Numbered from the stretch's first letter, positions 1 through 9,037 are shown. The stretch: DNA of 64,000 nucleotides from Phycisphaerales bacterium (GCA_947459215.1 CANHCQ010000006.1:99739-163738), one strand, 5' to 3'. Notes: generated from the letters alone by a model not told the origin. Numbers and translations are program-made.

Positions 1-1137
1 CGCGTCGTACTGGGCTCGGATCTCGGTTACCGAATCCCCGCTGAACTTCTCCGTGAACGCCCGCGCCACCTCGAACGCGCACACGTTCTCCAGCACCACG
101 CTCGCCGCGCTCACCGCGCAGACATCGCTGCGTTCGTAGCTGCTCTGTTCGCTGGACTTGGTGTTGAGGTCCACGCTGGGCATCCCCCGCAAGAGCGTGG
201 CGATCGGCTTCATCGTGCCGCGGACGACCACCGGCATGCCGTTGGTCATGCCGCCCTCGGTGCCGCCGGCGTTGTTGCTGTCGCGGACGAAGCCCAGATG
301 GGCCTTGTCGCGCTGCTTCGCGTCGTAGCGGATCGGATCGTGCACCTGGTGCCCGGGCTTGAAGGCACAGTCCTTGCCCATGCCGATCTCCACGGCCTTG
401 AACGCCTGAATGCCCATCACGGCATACGCCAGCCGCGCATCGAGCTTCGTCGTCCAGTCCATGCACGAGCCCAGCCCGATGGGGCACCCGAAGATGTGGG
501 CCTCGACCAGGCCGCCGACGGTGTCCTTGTCGATCTTGGCCTGCCGGATGATCTCGCACTGCCGCGTCGTCACGGCCTCATCCGGGCAATACGTCTCGCT
601 CGCGTCGCGGATCTTCTTCAGGTCCTGCCAGTTGGCCTCCGTGACGCCAACACTCGTCTGCGCTTCGAGAATGCTGCGGACGAAGCCGAAGGCTTCGATG
701 TTGAACTCGCGGAGCAGGCACCGAGCCAACGCTCCCGCGGCGACGCGGCTGGCGGTCTCTCGCGCGCTCGCTCGCTCCAGCGTCTCGCGGCAATCCGTCG
801 TCAGCCACTTCACACTGCCAGCCAAATCGGCGTGACCGGGACGCGGGCGATACACCGGTGGCGTCTTCGCAAGGTCGTCCAGCCGCGAGTCGTTGTTCTT
901 GATCACCATCGTCAGCGGCGCCGCGATGGTCCTCCCGCGCCGGACGCCGGTGAGGAACTCCACCGTGTCCTGCTCGATGCGCTGGCGGCCGCCTCGGCCA
1001 TAGCCGCCCTGGCGGCGTGCCAGCTCGGCGTTGATGAACTCGACGTCGATATCGAGCCCGGCGGGCAGGCCCGTGACGGTGATGACAAGCGCCGGGCCGT
1101 GCGATTCGCCGGCCGTCTGATAGTCGAGAACTGGCAT
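1..1137 (-). CDS. aroC: Chorismate synthase, C-terminus cut by window edge
   Basis: Converts 5-enolpyruvylshikimate-3-phosphate to chorismate, the last step of the shikimate pathway, using reduced FMN. The minus-strand frame from the ATG at 1137 is open for exactly 379 codons to base 1, so the stop lies outside the window. The family signature GESHG is at residues 11-15 and RPGHADL at about 110. Other typical stretches are GCPIGLGS in the middle and DSNNAGGTEGGMTNG further on. The family is usually 350-400 aa, so little should be missing. No strong Shine-Dalgarno site is obvious. It lies 18 bp from the stop of the spermidine-synthase-like gene on the same strand. Confidence 0.95.
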   Translation of the reverse strand, partial: MPVLDYQTAGESHGPALVITVTGLPAGLDIDVEFINAELARRQGGYGRGGRQRIEQDTVEFLTGVRRGRTIAAPLTMVIKNNDSRLDDLAKTPPVYRPRPGHADLAGSVKWLTTDCRETLERASARETASRVAAGALARCLLREFNIEAFGFVRSILEAQTSVGVTEANWQDLKKIRDASETYCPDEAVTTRQCEIIRQAKIDKDTVGGLVEAHIFGCPIGLGSCMDWTTKLDARLAYAVMGIQAFKAVEIGMGKDCAFKPGHQVHDPIRYDAKQRDKAHLGFVRDSNNAGGTEGGMTNGMPVVVRGTMKPIATLLRGMPSVDLNTKSSEQSSYERSDVCAVSAASVVLENVCAFEVARAFTEKFSGDSVTEIRAQYDA

Positions 1138-1155
1138 GGTGAAGGATAGAGGCCG

Positions 1156-3450
1156 CTACTTGGGCGCGGGCGGGGCCGATGCTTCTGCCGCCTCAAGGGC
1201 GTCCTTGGCAAACGCCGGTACCAGAGCGCTCCAGATACTGGAATACGCGTCGGTCCAAGGCTTCATGCGGGGAACCGGAATCGCACGCCAGTGCCGGGCC
1301 GGGTTCGGCGATTCGCTGAAAGCGGCGATCATTGCAGCGGCCTCGGAGCGTCGCATGGCAAGCAGCCACGTGGAGGGGTATCGCCCGGTGGTGGCGCCCT
1401 CGTCGCGGGTCAGCAGGTCGTCGCGAGAAACGACGACCATCGGGTCGGGGTCGCCCGGCGTGTTCGTAGCGGCGACGGTGGCGCTGATGATCGGCCCGAG
1501 CGCCAGGTAGCGGCTGGACACATGGAAAGCGATCGCCCCGGCCGGCTTGAGCCGCTGGCGGTACGTCGCAATCGCCTCGCGCGTAAGAAGGTGCAGAGGC
1601 ACGGCATCGGAACTGAAAGCGTCGAGCGTGATCAGATCGAAGCGGCGCGATTCGCGGGCAAGGCTGGCCCGACCGTCGCCGAGCACGATATCGATCGTGC
1701 CCTGGGCATCGGCGAGGTAGGTGAAGAGGCCGGGATCGCGGGCGATGCCGACGACGGCCGGATCGATCTCAAAGAACGTGAAGCGATCGCCGGATCGCGA
1801 ATACGCCGCCGTCGTGCCGACACCAAGACCGACGATCGCGATGTCGGCGGGGCGACCCTCGACTTGTGCGCGGCGCATGGCATCACCGAGCGGGCCATCT
1901 GGGTGGTAATAGCTCAGGGGCGTGCGCCGCAGTTCCTCGCGGTCGGACTGCATGCCGTGCGTCGTGCTGCCGTGGACGAGACGGGTGCGATCGCCGCTCT
2001 GATAGACCTCGTGGATACCGAAGAACGTGCGCTCGACATACAGCAACGCCCCGCCCTGCTGCCGGGCGCTGAGCATGGAATACACGAACGCGACCATGAC
2101 CGCGAGGCCGAAGCGGATGAAGCGGCCCCGCAGCGGGATCGCGACCAGCACGCACGCGGCGATGAGCGCGAGGAACTTCGACACCGGCACCGCGGCGTGC
2201 CCGATCGCGCCACGGGCTTCCAGCCACTGCACCGCGACAACCGCAAGCGTGGGAATCGCCAGTGCCGCGAGCACCGAATAGAGGAGCGACCGGCGATCGG
2301 TGGCCGCGTGTCGCGACGGGATCAGGCAGCATGCGGCAGCCACCGCGACCGGGTACTCCAACGCCGCGTTGAAAAGCTTGGGCGCCAGCATCGCGTTGAA
2401 CAGCCCGCCCGCCACGCCGCCCACCGCCAGCCAAAGGTAAAACTCGGTCAGTCCGGCGGCGGCGGGACGCGACGCGGCGAGCCGCGTGTGGCACATCAGC
2501 GCGCCAACAGCAAGCAGCAGCAAATGCACCGCGAAGACCAGTTCGTTCGGCAGCGCGGTGCCGGCGAATCGCACCTCGAGCAGGCTGAGCGCAACCGGCA
2601 GCAGCAGCACGCCCGCGAACTCCGGCCGCACACGGATGCGGCTAGAGAACGCGACAACGAACGTGAGCAGATAGATCGAAAGAGGCAGCACCCAGAGCAG
2701 GGGCACGGGCGCGATGTCGGTCGTGATGGCGTGCGCCACGCTCAGCGACAGGCTCGAAGGCACCGCGGCGAGGGCGATCCACAGCAGGCGCGTCGGCCAG
2801 GTGATCGGTGCGGCAGGCGGCACACTCGCGGACGGCGCGACCGTTGCCGTCCGCGCCCCGCCCCTCCACGCGAAGACGAAACAGAGCGCGGCGAGTGCGG
2901 CGAAGGCGTAGTAGCCGCGGCTGAACCACGCCGACTGCTCCGCGAGATCGAAGCGGGGTTCCAGAAAGAACGGGAAGCAGAGCAGGCCAACAAACGACCC
3001 GATGTTGCTCGCTGCGTAGAGAAAGTACGGGTCCTTCGCACGCCGGTGTGACGACGACGCGAACCACGATTGCAGCAGCGGGCCGGTGGTGGTGAGCACA
3101 AAGAACGGCACGCCGGCGACCAGCGGCAGGAGCATCAGCAGCCACAGCGTCGGCGAATCACCGGCGCCGGGGGTGCCGATGACCTTCGGCAGGGCGATGG
3201 GGAGCATGATCGCACCGGCAGCGATGACGCCGGCATGGACCACACCCTGGGCCAGGCGCGGGAGCTTCTTGGTGACCAAATGGGAGTAGAAGTAGCCCAG
3301 GAGCAGCAGCGCCTGGAAGAACACCATGGTGGTGTTCCAGACGCTGGGCGAGCCGCCGAGAATGGGCAGCACCAGCTTGGCCGCCATGGGCTGCACGAGG
3401 AAGAGCAGCGCGGCGGAGAGGAAGATGGCGAGGAGGTAGACGAGCAGCAC
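1156..3450 (-). CDS. Fused MFS-like membrane/spermidine synthase-like protein
   Basis: A 764-aa two-part protein. Roughly the first 470 residues are hydrophobic with many predicted membrane spans (N-terminus MLLVYLLAIFLSAALLF). The C-terminal part, from about residue 530, is a spermidine-synthase-like Rossmann domain with the nucleotide-binding loop IVGLGVGTTA, the acidic strand end FFEIDP and a later LGDGRASL and DAFSSDAVP. Fused proteins of this kind are widespread and are annotated from the C-terminal domain. The substrate is not known, and true spermidine synthesis is not implied. The GTG start at 3450 is the first possible one after an in-frame TAG and matches the usual MLL.YLL N-terminus of the family, but its GGAG is directly adjacent rather than 6-8 nt away. 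Confidence 0.85.
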   Translation of the reverse strand: MLLVYLLAIFLSAALLFLVQPMAAKLVLPILGGSPSVWNTTMVFFQALLLLGYFYSHLVTKKLPRLAQGVVHAGVIAAGAIMLPIALPKVIGTPGAGDSPTLWLLMLLPLVAGVPFFVLTTTGPLLQSWFASSSHRRAKDPYFLYAASNIGSFVGLLCFPFFLEPRFDLAEQSAWFSRGYYAFAALAALCFVFAWRGGARTATVAPSASVPPAAPITWPTRLLWIALAAVPSSLSLSVAHAITTDIAPVPLLWVLPLSIYLLTFVVAFSSRIRVRPEFAGVLLLPVALSLLEVRFAGTALPNELVFAVHLLLLAVGALMCHTRLAASRPAAAGLTEFYLWLAVGGVAGGLFNAMLAPKLFNAALEYPVAVAAACCLIPSRHAATDRRSLLYSVLAALAIPTLAVVAVQWLEARGAIGHAAVPVSKFLALIAACVLVAIPLRGRFIRFGLAVMVAFVYSMLSARQQGGALLYVERTFFGIHEVYQSGDRTRLVHGSTTHGMQSDREELRRTPLSYYHPDGPLGDAMRRAQVEGRPADIAIVGLGVGTTAAYSRSGDRFTFFEIDPAVVGIARDPGLFTYLADAQGTIDIVLGDGRASLARESRRFDLITLDAFSSDAVPLHLLTREAIATYRQRLKPAGAIAFHVSSRYLALGPIISATVAATNTPGDPDPMVVVSRDDLLTRDEGATTGRYPSTWLLAMRRSEAAAMIAAFSESPNPARHWRAIPVPRMKPWTDAYSSIWSALVPAFAKDALEAAEASAPPAPK

Positions 3451-3470
3451 CTCCAGAGTCTAGTGACGAA

Positions 3471-4247
3471 CTACCGATCCCTGCCTCGCACACCAGACGC
3501 GGTCGTCTGAAAGGGAGAAGACTCCCATCGTGGCGCTCGCATCACGAACACGCCAATTCTTGATCGTGACAACAACTCGGCGCTTCCGTCAGCAAACGCA
3601 GAGGTGATCGGACTGGGAGTGCCCCACCACTCAAGATGCTGCAAGTCGGTGCCGGCTTCGATGACGCCAGCAAACGCATGCCACACATTCTCCTCAAATG
3701 TGAGAGTCTTCGCGCTTGGGAACGTGACGTTATCGATACGTTGAACGCGCGCTCCGCTCGACTGAATCCAGTCCGCCGGGCGCAAGGCGGGGTTGAGATA
3801 CCCCGGATCGATAATCGTGGCCGCGGTCAGACGAAAATCACGCGGCCGATCGAGGGCCATTTGCTTCGCAACGCTGTATGGCGACGCCGGACATCGCAGC
3901 GCCGGCGCGTCGGCCGCGAGACCGGAGAAACTCAGCCACGGCTCGGACCGAAACCAACGACGCGTCTGACCCTCGAACCGAGAGAATCCGATCGGCGTGT
4001 CCACGTACGCCGCGTCGTCGGGGAATCGCGAGAGAAAGCTCCCCTTATTCTCCCCGGTGTAGAGCAATACAAGCTTATTGACTTGAGCGGCGTTGGAGAT
4101 GCACAGCAACCGACGGGCCTCGACCCGTGCTTGTCGAAGCGATGGAATCGCAAGTGCAAGCAGGATGCCGATGATCACGAGTACGCACAGACACTCGATG
4201 AGAGTCACTCCGTGGTTGTTCGATCGTGATGCAACAGCGTTGTTCAC
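3471..4247 (-). CDS. Prepilin-like protein with N-terminal methylation motif (locus A)
   Basis: A 258-aa protein with a short basic leader, a prepilin peptidase site (HGVTLIEC, cleavage expected after G at about residue 13) and one hydrophobic helix. The rest is a secreted C-terminal region typical of planctomycete pseudopilin-like proteins. A late AFADGS resembles the FADG motif of DUF1559-type proteins, and the protein ends in GRDR like the prepilin of locus B at 30137-30952. No pilus or type II secretion genes are near. It is transcribed divergently from the Cys-rich gene at 4361, sharing a 113-bp intergenic region with a G15 tract. Codon use is visibly less GC-biased than in the flanking housekeeping genes. 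Function unknown. Confidence 0.8.
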   Translation of the reverse strand: MNNAVASRSNNHGVTLIECLCVLVIIGILLALAIPSLRQARVEARRLLCISNAAQVNKLVLLYTGENKGSFLSRFPDDAAYVDTPIGFSRFEGQTRRWFRSEPWLSFSGLAADAPALRCPASPYSVAKQMALDRPRDFRLTAATIIDPGYLNPALRPADWIQSSGARVQRIDNVTFPSAKTLTFEENVWHAFAGVIEAGTDLQHLEWWGTPSPITSAFADGSAELLSRSRIGVFVMRAPRWESSPFQTTASGVRGRDR

Positions 4248-4283
4248 ACGTTCTCCACAATAGCAGACGCACCAAAATCTTGC

Positions 4284-4319
4284 TTGACACGTTGCCTAGG
4301 GGGGGGGGGGGGGTATACA
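4284..4319 (+). promoter_or_regulatory. Candidate phase-variable promoter with a G15 spacer tract
   Basis: A consensus -35 box TTGACA (4284-4289) and a good -10 box TATACA (4314-4319) are separated by 24 nt. Fifteen of those are an uninterrupted G run (4299-4313). The optimal sigma-70 spacer is about 17 nt, so this length should be weak, and loss of about seven Gs would restore it. Poly-G or poly-C spacers are an established phase-variation mechanism, for example at Neisseria porA and opc. A small inverted repeat, CGGAT-GTCAA-ATCCG (4331-4345), lies between the -10 box and the ribosome binding site. Confidence 0.55.
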
Positions 4320-4360
4320 TCACGGAGACTCGGATGTCAAATCCGACGAGGAGGTGGATC

Positions 4361-4762
4361 ATGCGAACAGATGTACGTGACGCGTTGATTTTCGGCATCT
4401 TCGGCAGCCTCCTGGTCTTTCTGGGCGGCCAGAGCGGTGGCGGCGAAATGAATCCATGCAACAAGAACGCATATCTCGGCGAAAAGCCGAAGTACTTCGG
4501 TCCGGATTGCACTTCCGGCGTACCTTGCGCGAGCGACACGTACTGGTTCGTTCGGGATCAGAATGACATGTGCGGCCCGGGTACAGCGTACGAAGTGTGC
4601 CAGACCATGAAGGACCCGCTTGGCCCGTATACCTACACCGTCTATCGCGGTGGATCGTGTCTGAGCGGCCGATGTACCCCAGTGAACGCGATCGAGGTGA
4701 ATCAAGTCGTGTACGATCTATGGCTGTTCTCGGCGCTGTATCCGTGCGGAGGCTGGCAGTGA
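4361..4762 (+). CDS. Small cysteine-rich exported protein (locus A)
   Basis: A 133-aa protein not recognised as a known family. The N-terminus MRTDVRDALIFGIFG leads into a hydrophobic segment (residues about 8-23), which is a likely signal peptide or anchor, followed by a Gly-rich turn. The mature part has nine cysteines, which suggests disulfide bonding outside the cytoplasm. The ATG at 4361 is chosen over the upstream in-frame ATG at 4226 because GAGGAGGTGG ends 3 nt before it. The upstream part would also read through the poly-G promoter region. Its stop overlaps the GTG start of the next gene (GTGA). The gene has the same plan as 31041-31457 in locus B: a small Cys-containing exported protein before a larger membrane-anchored one. 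Confidence 0.65.
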   Translation: MRTDVRDALIFGIFGSLLVFLGGQSGGGEMNPCNKNAYLGEKPKYFGPDCTSGVPCASDTYWFVRDQNDMCGPGTAYEVCQTMKDPLGPYTYTVYRGGSCLSGRCTPVNAIEVNQVVYDLWLFSALYPCGGWQ

Positions 4763-5775
4763 ATCGACCCATCAGTCAGATATGCTGGCGGAGTCTGTGG
4801 GCTGTCGTCACTGCACCGCTCGCTCTGGCGGGACCGGTTCCGGCTCCAGTTGGCACATGGGCAAGCCAGTTTGAGCGCATCGAGTCAGCGTCGCTGATCT
4901 GGGACATGGATCGGCCGGTCGTCTCCGCAGACGAGCAGACCGTGACGATGCTCAGAGCGGACGTCTTCATGTCGGTCCGATGGCCTGACGCCATGGACGT
5001 TCGCAAGTGTCGGAACCGTCAGCCGACGGATGCTCCCGCCGTGGCGACCGATCCGTTCCGGGAGCGAATGGTCTTTACCGGAAGCGGCGAACTGTTGTTG
5101 TTTATGGCGCAAGGGTCGGTCAAGACGGTCGAACGACACACCGCGGCGCTCGACATGGCGGTGGATCGATCGACGTTCCTCGATGCCGCACCGCTCTTCG
5201 CGGGCAAGTGGCTCGCCGCGGTCGGCCTTCCGCAGCAGACAGCGAAGGTACGAGACGTTGGTTCGGATGGGTTTGAGATTTCGATCGGATCGACAGGAAT
5301 CACGCTGCATCTCCGGACTGACGCTCGTTCGGGACGCCTCGTCCTGGGCAAGGTCACATTCCATGAAGGATCCGGCACTCTTCTGTTTCAGCACGAGTAC
5401 TCCGATTTTCGTCCGGTGACGGGTTGCGATGCGATCATCGGCTTTCGCCGACGCGTGACCTTCGAGCCCGCGATGATGCCTCCGAAAGGAGAAGGACCTG
5501 AGATTCCTCGCGTGCGCGACGATGTGCTTATCGAAGCCGCTGTCGTCCCGCGGCTGCCCAATGGTGCGTTTCAAGTTTCAACCGCCGGGTTCCAGGAGAA
5601 GGGCCTTCGGCGCGGAGAGGGCCAGCAACAATTGCAACCCCAGATTGAGCCGCGGATCGCTCCAACGCCACCAAAGCGTTCGAGCCTGCTCGGCCCGTCG
5701 CTGACAAGCTTCGGAATCGCCTGTCTGCTTGCCGGGGGCCTTTTGGTGGCAAGACGGCTGATTTATAACCGCTAG
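4759..5775 (+). CDS. Exported protein with C-terminal membrane anchor (locus A)
   Basis: A 338-aa protein with no recognised family. The GTG start at 4759 overlaps the upstream stop (GTGA) and has GGAGG 6 nt before it, which implies translational coupling. An N-terminal hydrophobic stretch (about residues 11-26, ending near LALAGPV) looks like a signal peptide. The body is strand-rich without obvious motifs. A Gln/Pro-rich linker precedes a C-terminal transmembrane segment (LTSFGIACLLAGGLLVA) and a basic tail (RRLIYNR). This layout, signal peptide plus extracytoplasmic domain plus C-terminal anchor, is shared with 31461-32573 in locus B, so the two are probably functional analogues. No sequence identity is claimed. 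Confidence 0.65.
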   Translation: MNRPISQICWRSLWAVVTAPLALAGPVPAPVGTWASQFERIESASLIWDMDRPVVSADEQTVTMLRADVFMSVRWPDAMDVRKCRNRQPTDAPAVATDPFRERMVFTGSGELLLFMAQGSVKTVERHTAALDMAVDRSTFLDAAPLFAGKWLAAVGLPQQTAKVRDVGSDGFEISIGSTGITLHLRTDARSGRLVLGKVTFHEGSGTLLFQHEYSDFRPVTGCDAIIGFRRRVTFEPAMMPPKGEGPEIPRVRDDVLIEAAVVPRLPNGAFQVSTAGFQEKGLRRGEGQQQLQPQIEPRIAPTPPKRSSLLGPSLTSFGIACLLAGGLLVARRLIYNR

Positions 5776-5799
5776 CGTGCGACGTGCATTCAATAGGTT

Positions 5800-6546
5800 G
5801 TGACAAAGCACGGACGCTTCGACGCCATCATCTGCGACATCGACGGCTGCCTCGGGCCCGAGAGCCATCATCCACTCGACGCCGCGGCCCTCGCGAAGAT
5901 CGCGACCCACAACAAGGCCGCGTGCGAAAAGCGGGATCGACCGATCGTCGCCCTCGCCAGCGGCCGCCCGTTCCCCTTTGTCGAGTGCCTCTGCCGCCTC
6001 ACCGCCAACACGCTGGTGCCCTGCGTCGCCGAGAACGGCGTGTGGCTCTACGACCCCCGCGACGGCGCGTTCCTGATCGACCCGGCGATCACGCCCACGC
6101 ACACCGCCGCGGTCCGCGGATTGATCGCGTGGATGGAGAAGGACCTGTTCCCGACCGGCGTGGTGATGCAGCCGGGCAAAGCCGCGAGCGCGTCGATCTA
6201 TCACGATGACACGGCGTACCTGATGTCGCTGATCCCGGTGCTGGAAGACCGCTGCCGGCGCGAGGGCTGGCCGATCCGCGTGAGCCACACGGTGCGGTGG
6301 ATCAACCTCGACCTGGCGCACGTCAGCAAAGCAACAGGGATCGCACGCTTGATCGAGCGCACGGGCTTCACCAAAGAGCGGCTGGCGGGCGTGGGTGATT
6401 CGCTGTCAGACCTGGCGATCGCCGAGCGGGTGGCGTACTTCGCGGTGCCGCGGAACGCGGACGAGAGGCTGAAGCCGCACGCGCAGTACGTCTCGCCGCT
6501 GGAAGAGATCGAGGGGGTGTTGGAGATTTTGGAACGTGTGGGATGA
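5800..6546 (+). CDS. HAD-superfamily hydrolase, Cof/phosphoglycolate phosphatase-like
   Basis: A 248-aa predicted Mg-dependent phosphatase. HAD motif I is IICDIDG near residue 10 (nucleophile Asp, general acid Asp). Motif II is ALASGRP near residue 52, and motif IV is GDSLSDLA near residue 206. The mid-protein C2-type cap is typical of Cof-type enzymes acting on sugar or small phosphate esters. The exact substrate cannot be told from sequence. It starts with GTG at 5800, with only a weak purine run before it, 25 nt after the locus A gene, and is followed convergently by the cupin gene. Confidence 0.85.
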   Translation: MTKHGRFDAIICDIDGCLGPESHHPLDAAALAKIATHNKAACEKRDRPIVALASGRPFPFVECLCRLTANTLVPCVAENGVWLYDPRDGAFLIDPAITPTHTAAVRGLIAWMEKDLFPTGVVMQPGKAASASIYHDDTAYLMSLIPVLEDRCRREGWPIRVSHTVRWINLDLAHVSKATGIARLIERTGFTKERLAGVGDSLSDLAIAERVAYFAVPRNADERLKPHAQYVSPLEEIEGVLEILERVG

Positions 6547-6565
6547 TTGCGGTTGGGTGCCGCGT

Positions 6566-6925
6566 TCATGCGCGGTCGACGCCGGTCTTTTCGCTGGGCG
6601 GGCTGAAGAGGTCGAGGATGATGGTGTCCTCGAGTGCCGCGGCGGAGTGCGGGACGTTGGCGGGCAGATACAGCACTTCCCCGCCGCGGACTTCGACTTC
6701 GCGGTGCGTTGGCGAGCCCTCGGCACCGAGGCCGAAGCACATGTGGCCGGAGAGCACGACCGCGAACTGCTCGTTGGTGTGCTGGTGCGAGGGCACGAAG
6801 AAACCCTTGGCGAGACGGACGCGGGAGAGCATCATCTGCTCGCCGATGATCCGCTGCCGCTCGATGTTCGCCATGGGCGCGTCGGTGGGGAGTTCGGACC
6901 AGGAATAGCGGCGTGCGTCGGGCAT
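6566..6925 (-). CDS. Cupin-domain protein
   Basis: A 119-aa single-domain cupin. Motif 1 is seen around PSHQHTNEQFAVVLSG (His-x-His then Glu, metal ligands) and motif 2 around LPANVPHSA (third His). Such small cupins bind a divalent metal, and their substrates vary. The ATG at 6925 is preferred over the in-frame GTG at 6943 because CGGAG lies 7 nt upstream. It is convergent with the HAD gene. Confidence 0.85.
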   Translation of the reverse strand: MPDARRYSWSELPTDAPMANIERQRIIGEQMMLSRVRLAKGFFVPSHQHTNEQFAVVLSGHMCFGLGAEGSPTHREVEVRGGEVLYLPANVPHSAAALEDTIILDLFSPPSEKTGVDRA

Positions 6926-7042
6926 GGAATGGCTCCGGCCCACCCCTGATTCGCGTCACCTGTATTGGGAGCGACCCGCAACACGTTGCAGAATCTTGTG
7001 TCGCTGCCGCTCAGTCCGCGGTCTCACCCCCCGCGCTATCCC

Positions 7043-7064
7043 CCACTGCCCCACTGCCCCACTT
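7043..7064. repeat. CCACTGCC octamer array before trpG/pabA
   Basis: About 2.75 copies of CCACTGCC, ending 19 nt before the GTG start at 7084. The same octamer recurs upstream of acrB (10638), pssA (46867) and rdgB (60490). The trpG/pabA leader is C/T-rich and has no Shine-Dalgarno sequence. Confidence 0.75.
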
Positions 7065-7083
7065 CCGCCTCATACTCTTCAAC

Positions 7084-7788
7084 GTGATCCTTCTCATCGA
7101 CAACTACGACTCCTTCACCTGGAACCTGGTTCAGCGGCTTGGCGAGCTCGATTCCACGCTCGAGCCCTCGCGCGATCTCGTTGTCGTTCGCAACGACAAG
7201 ATTCGGCCCGAGGAGATTGCCTCGCTCGACGGCGGCAAGGGACCCAGCCACATCATCATCTCGCCCGGGCCCTGCACGCCCAAGGAAGCCGGCGTCAGCG
7301 GCGGCGTCATCGCGGCGTACGCGGGCCGCATCCCCATCCTCGGCGTTTGCCTCGGGCACCAGTGCATGGCCGACGGCAGCGGCATGACCGTCGCCCGCCA
7401 CGTCATCCAGATGCACGGCAAGACCAGCCCCATCCATCACGATGGCAAGGGCATCTACGCCGGCATGAGCAATCCGTTCGTCGCGACGCGCTATCACTCG
7501 CTGGTGGTGCTGCCGGAGACGGTGCCGCCGCCGCCCGGGCCGGGACAGGATGGCTGGGTCGTGAGCGCGTGGACGTTCGAAGACGACGGCAAGGGTGGCC
7601 AGCGCAAGGTCATCATGGGTCTGCGGCGTGTCTTCGCCGACGCGAGCAAGCAACCCGTCGAGGGCGTGCAGTATCACCCCGAGAGTTTCCTGACGCTGGA
7701 AGGGCCGCGGCTGTTGGCGAACTTCTTGGCGCAGGGCCCGCGCGGTCGGCGCGTGGGTGAGGAACGCATTCGCGCGATGGCGGGGTGA
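7084..7788 (+). CDS. trpG: Class I glutamine amidotransferase, anthranilate/aminodeoxychorismate synthase component II
   Basis: The glutaminase subunit that supplies ammonia for anthranilate (tryptophan) or aminodeoxychorismate (folate) synthesis; sequence alone does not separate TrpG from PabA. The N-terminus ILLIDNYDSFTWNL is diagnostic. The active-site Cys is in GVCLGHQC near residue 93, and the His/Glu pair is in QYHPES near residue 199. The length of 234 aa is slightly above the usual 190-200, because of an insert around the Pro/Gly-rich stretch near residue 145. GTG start without Shine-Dalgarno. No trpE or pabB lies beside it, but aroC, which makes its chorismate, is 6 kb away. Confidence 0.9.
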   Translation: MILLIDNYDSFTWNLVQRLGELDSTLEPSRDLVVVRNDKIRPEEIASLDGGKGPSHIIISPGPCTPKEAGVSGGVIAAYAGRIPILGVCLGHQCMADGSGMTVARHVIQMHGKTSPIHHDGKGIYAGMSNPFVATRYHSLVVLPETVPPPPGPGQDGWVVSAWTFEDDGKGGQRKVIMGLRRVFADASKQPVEGVQYHPESFLTLEGPRLLANFLAQGPRGRRVGEERIRAMAG

Positions 7789-7917
7789 ATCGCGTCGCAA
7801 CGAGACGCCGAGGCTGACGAGTCTTCGAGGAAGCCTCGGGTCATTCGGCGTGATCACGCGTGAGCACAACGAGATCGCGGAAGTCCCAGACGATCCGAGG
7901 CTTCCGGTTGACTGCCG

Positions 7918-9021
7918 TTACACGTTAAACAGGAAGTGGCACACGTCCGCGTCGTGCATGACGTAGTCCTTGCCCTCGATCCGCATCTTGCCGTGCTCTT
8001 TGATCGCCTTCTCGTTCTTGAACTTCTCAAGGTCAGCGACCGAGTAAATCTCGGCACGAATGAAGCCGCGCTCAAAGTCCGTATGGATCACACCCGCGGC
8101 CTGCGGCGCGGTCGACCCGATCGGCACCGTCCAGGCCCGGATCTCCTTCGGCCCGGCGGTGTAAAACGACTGCAACCCCAGCAGCTTGTACGCCGAGCGG
8201 GCAAGACGATTGAGCGCGGGCTCGCTCATGCCCAGGCTCTGCAGCATCTCCAGCCGGTCCGCATCGGGCAGCTCCGACAGCTCGCTCTCGATCTTGGCGC
8301 AGATCGGAACAACCTCGGCACCTTCCTTCTTGGCGTGCTCGCGGACCTTCTGGCAGAGTTCGTTCTCGCCGTTCACGTCGTCCTCATCCACGTTCATCAC
8401 GTAGAGCACCTTCTTGGACGTGATCAGGTTCAGGCTCTTGAGCGCCTTCTGATGATCGGGGTCGTCGAAGTGCACGGTCCGGGCGACCTTGCCGCTGTCG
8501 AGCACGGGGTGCAGCTTCTTGAGCACCTCGTACCGGACGACGGCTTCCTTGTCGCCGCTCTTGGCGGCGCGCTCGGCTTTGCCCACGGCACCGGCGACGA
8601 CTTCGAGGTCGGCCAGAATGAGTTCGGTGTTGATCGTGTCGATGTCGCGGATCGGATCGACCGAGCCCTCGACGTGCGTGATGTCCTCGCCGCCGGGGGC
8701 TTTGATGAAGCAGCGGACGACCTGCAGGATCGCCTCGGTCTCGCGGATGTGGCTGAGGAACTTGTTGCCCAGGCCGGCACCCTCGCTGGCGCCCTTCACA
8801 ATGCCCGCGATGTCCACAAGCCGCAGCATCGCGGGGATGATCTTCTGCGACTCGATGTGGGAGCGGATGATCTCCAGCCGCGGATCAGGGATGGGCACCA
8901 CGCCGACGTTGGGCTCGATGGTGGCGAAGGGGTAGTTGGCGGCCAGCGCTCCCGCCTTGGTGAGGGCGTTGAACAGCGTGGACTTGCCGACGTTGGGGAG
9001 ACCGACGATGCCTGCTTCCAT
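7918..9021 (-). CDS. ychF: Redox-regulated/ribosome-binding GTPase-ATPase YchF (OBG family)
   Basis: A 367-aa YchF, the length expected for this universal P-loop protein, which binds ribosomes and hydrolyses ATP in preference to GTP. G1 is GLPNVGKST at residues 6-14, switch I is [11 protein letters not shown], and G3 is DIAG followed by the family's [10 protein letters not shown]. The C-terminal TGS-like domain ends in [11 protein letters not shown], the usual YchF ending. The ATG at 9021 is taken although the frame stays open upstream to 9238, because homologues start exactly at [15 protein letters not shown] and the upstream codons run across the tRNA-Arg gene. No Shine-Dalgarno; the leader is a C/T-rich imperfect repeat. 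Confidence 0.95.
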   Translation of the reverse strand: MEAGIVGLPNVGKSTLFNALTKAGALAANYPFATIEPNVGVVPIPDPRLEIIRSHIESQKIIPAMLRLVDIAGIVKGASEGAGLGNKFLSHIRETEAILQVVRCFIKAPGGEDITHVEGSVDPIRDIDTINTELILADLEVVAGAVGKAERAAKSGDKEAVVRYEVLKKLHPVLDSGKVARTVHFDDPDHQKALKSLNLITSKKVLYVMNVDEDDVNGENELCQKVREHAKKEGAEVVPICAKIESELSELPDADRLEMLQSLGMSEPALNRLARSAYKLLGLQSFYTAGPKEIRAWTVPIGSTAPQAAGVIHTDFERGFIRAEIYSVADLEKFKNEKAIKEHGKMRIEGKDYVMHDADVCHFLFNV

Positions 9022-9037
9022 GGGGACGGAGGATAGG

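Noticed and set aside
298..1149. 283-codon plus-strand frame at the left edge
   Set aside because: Antisense to chorismate synthase, whose motifs on the minus strand are unambiguous.
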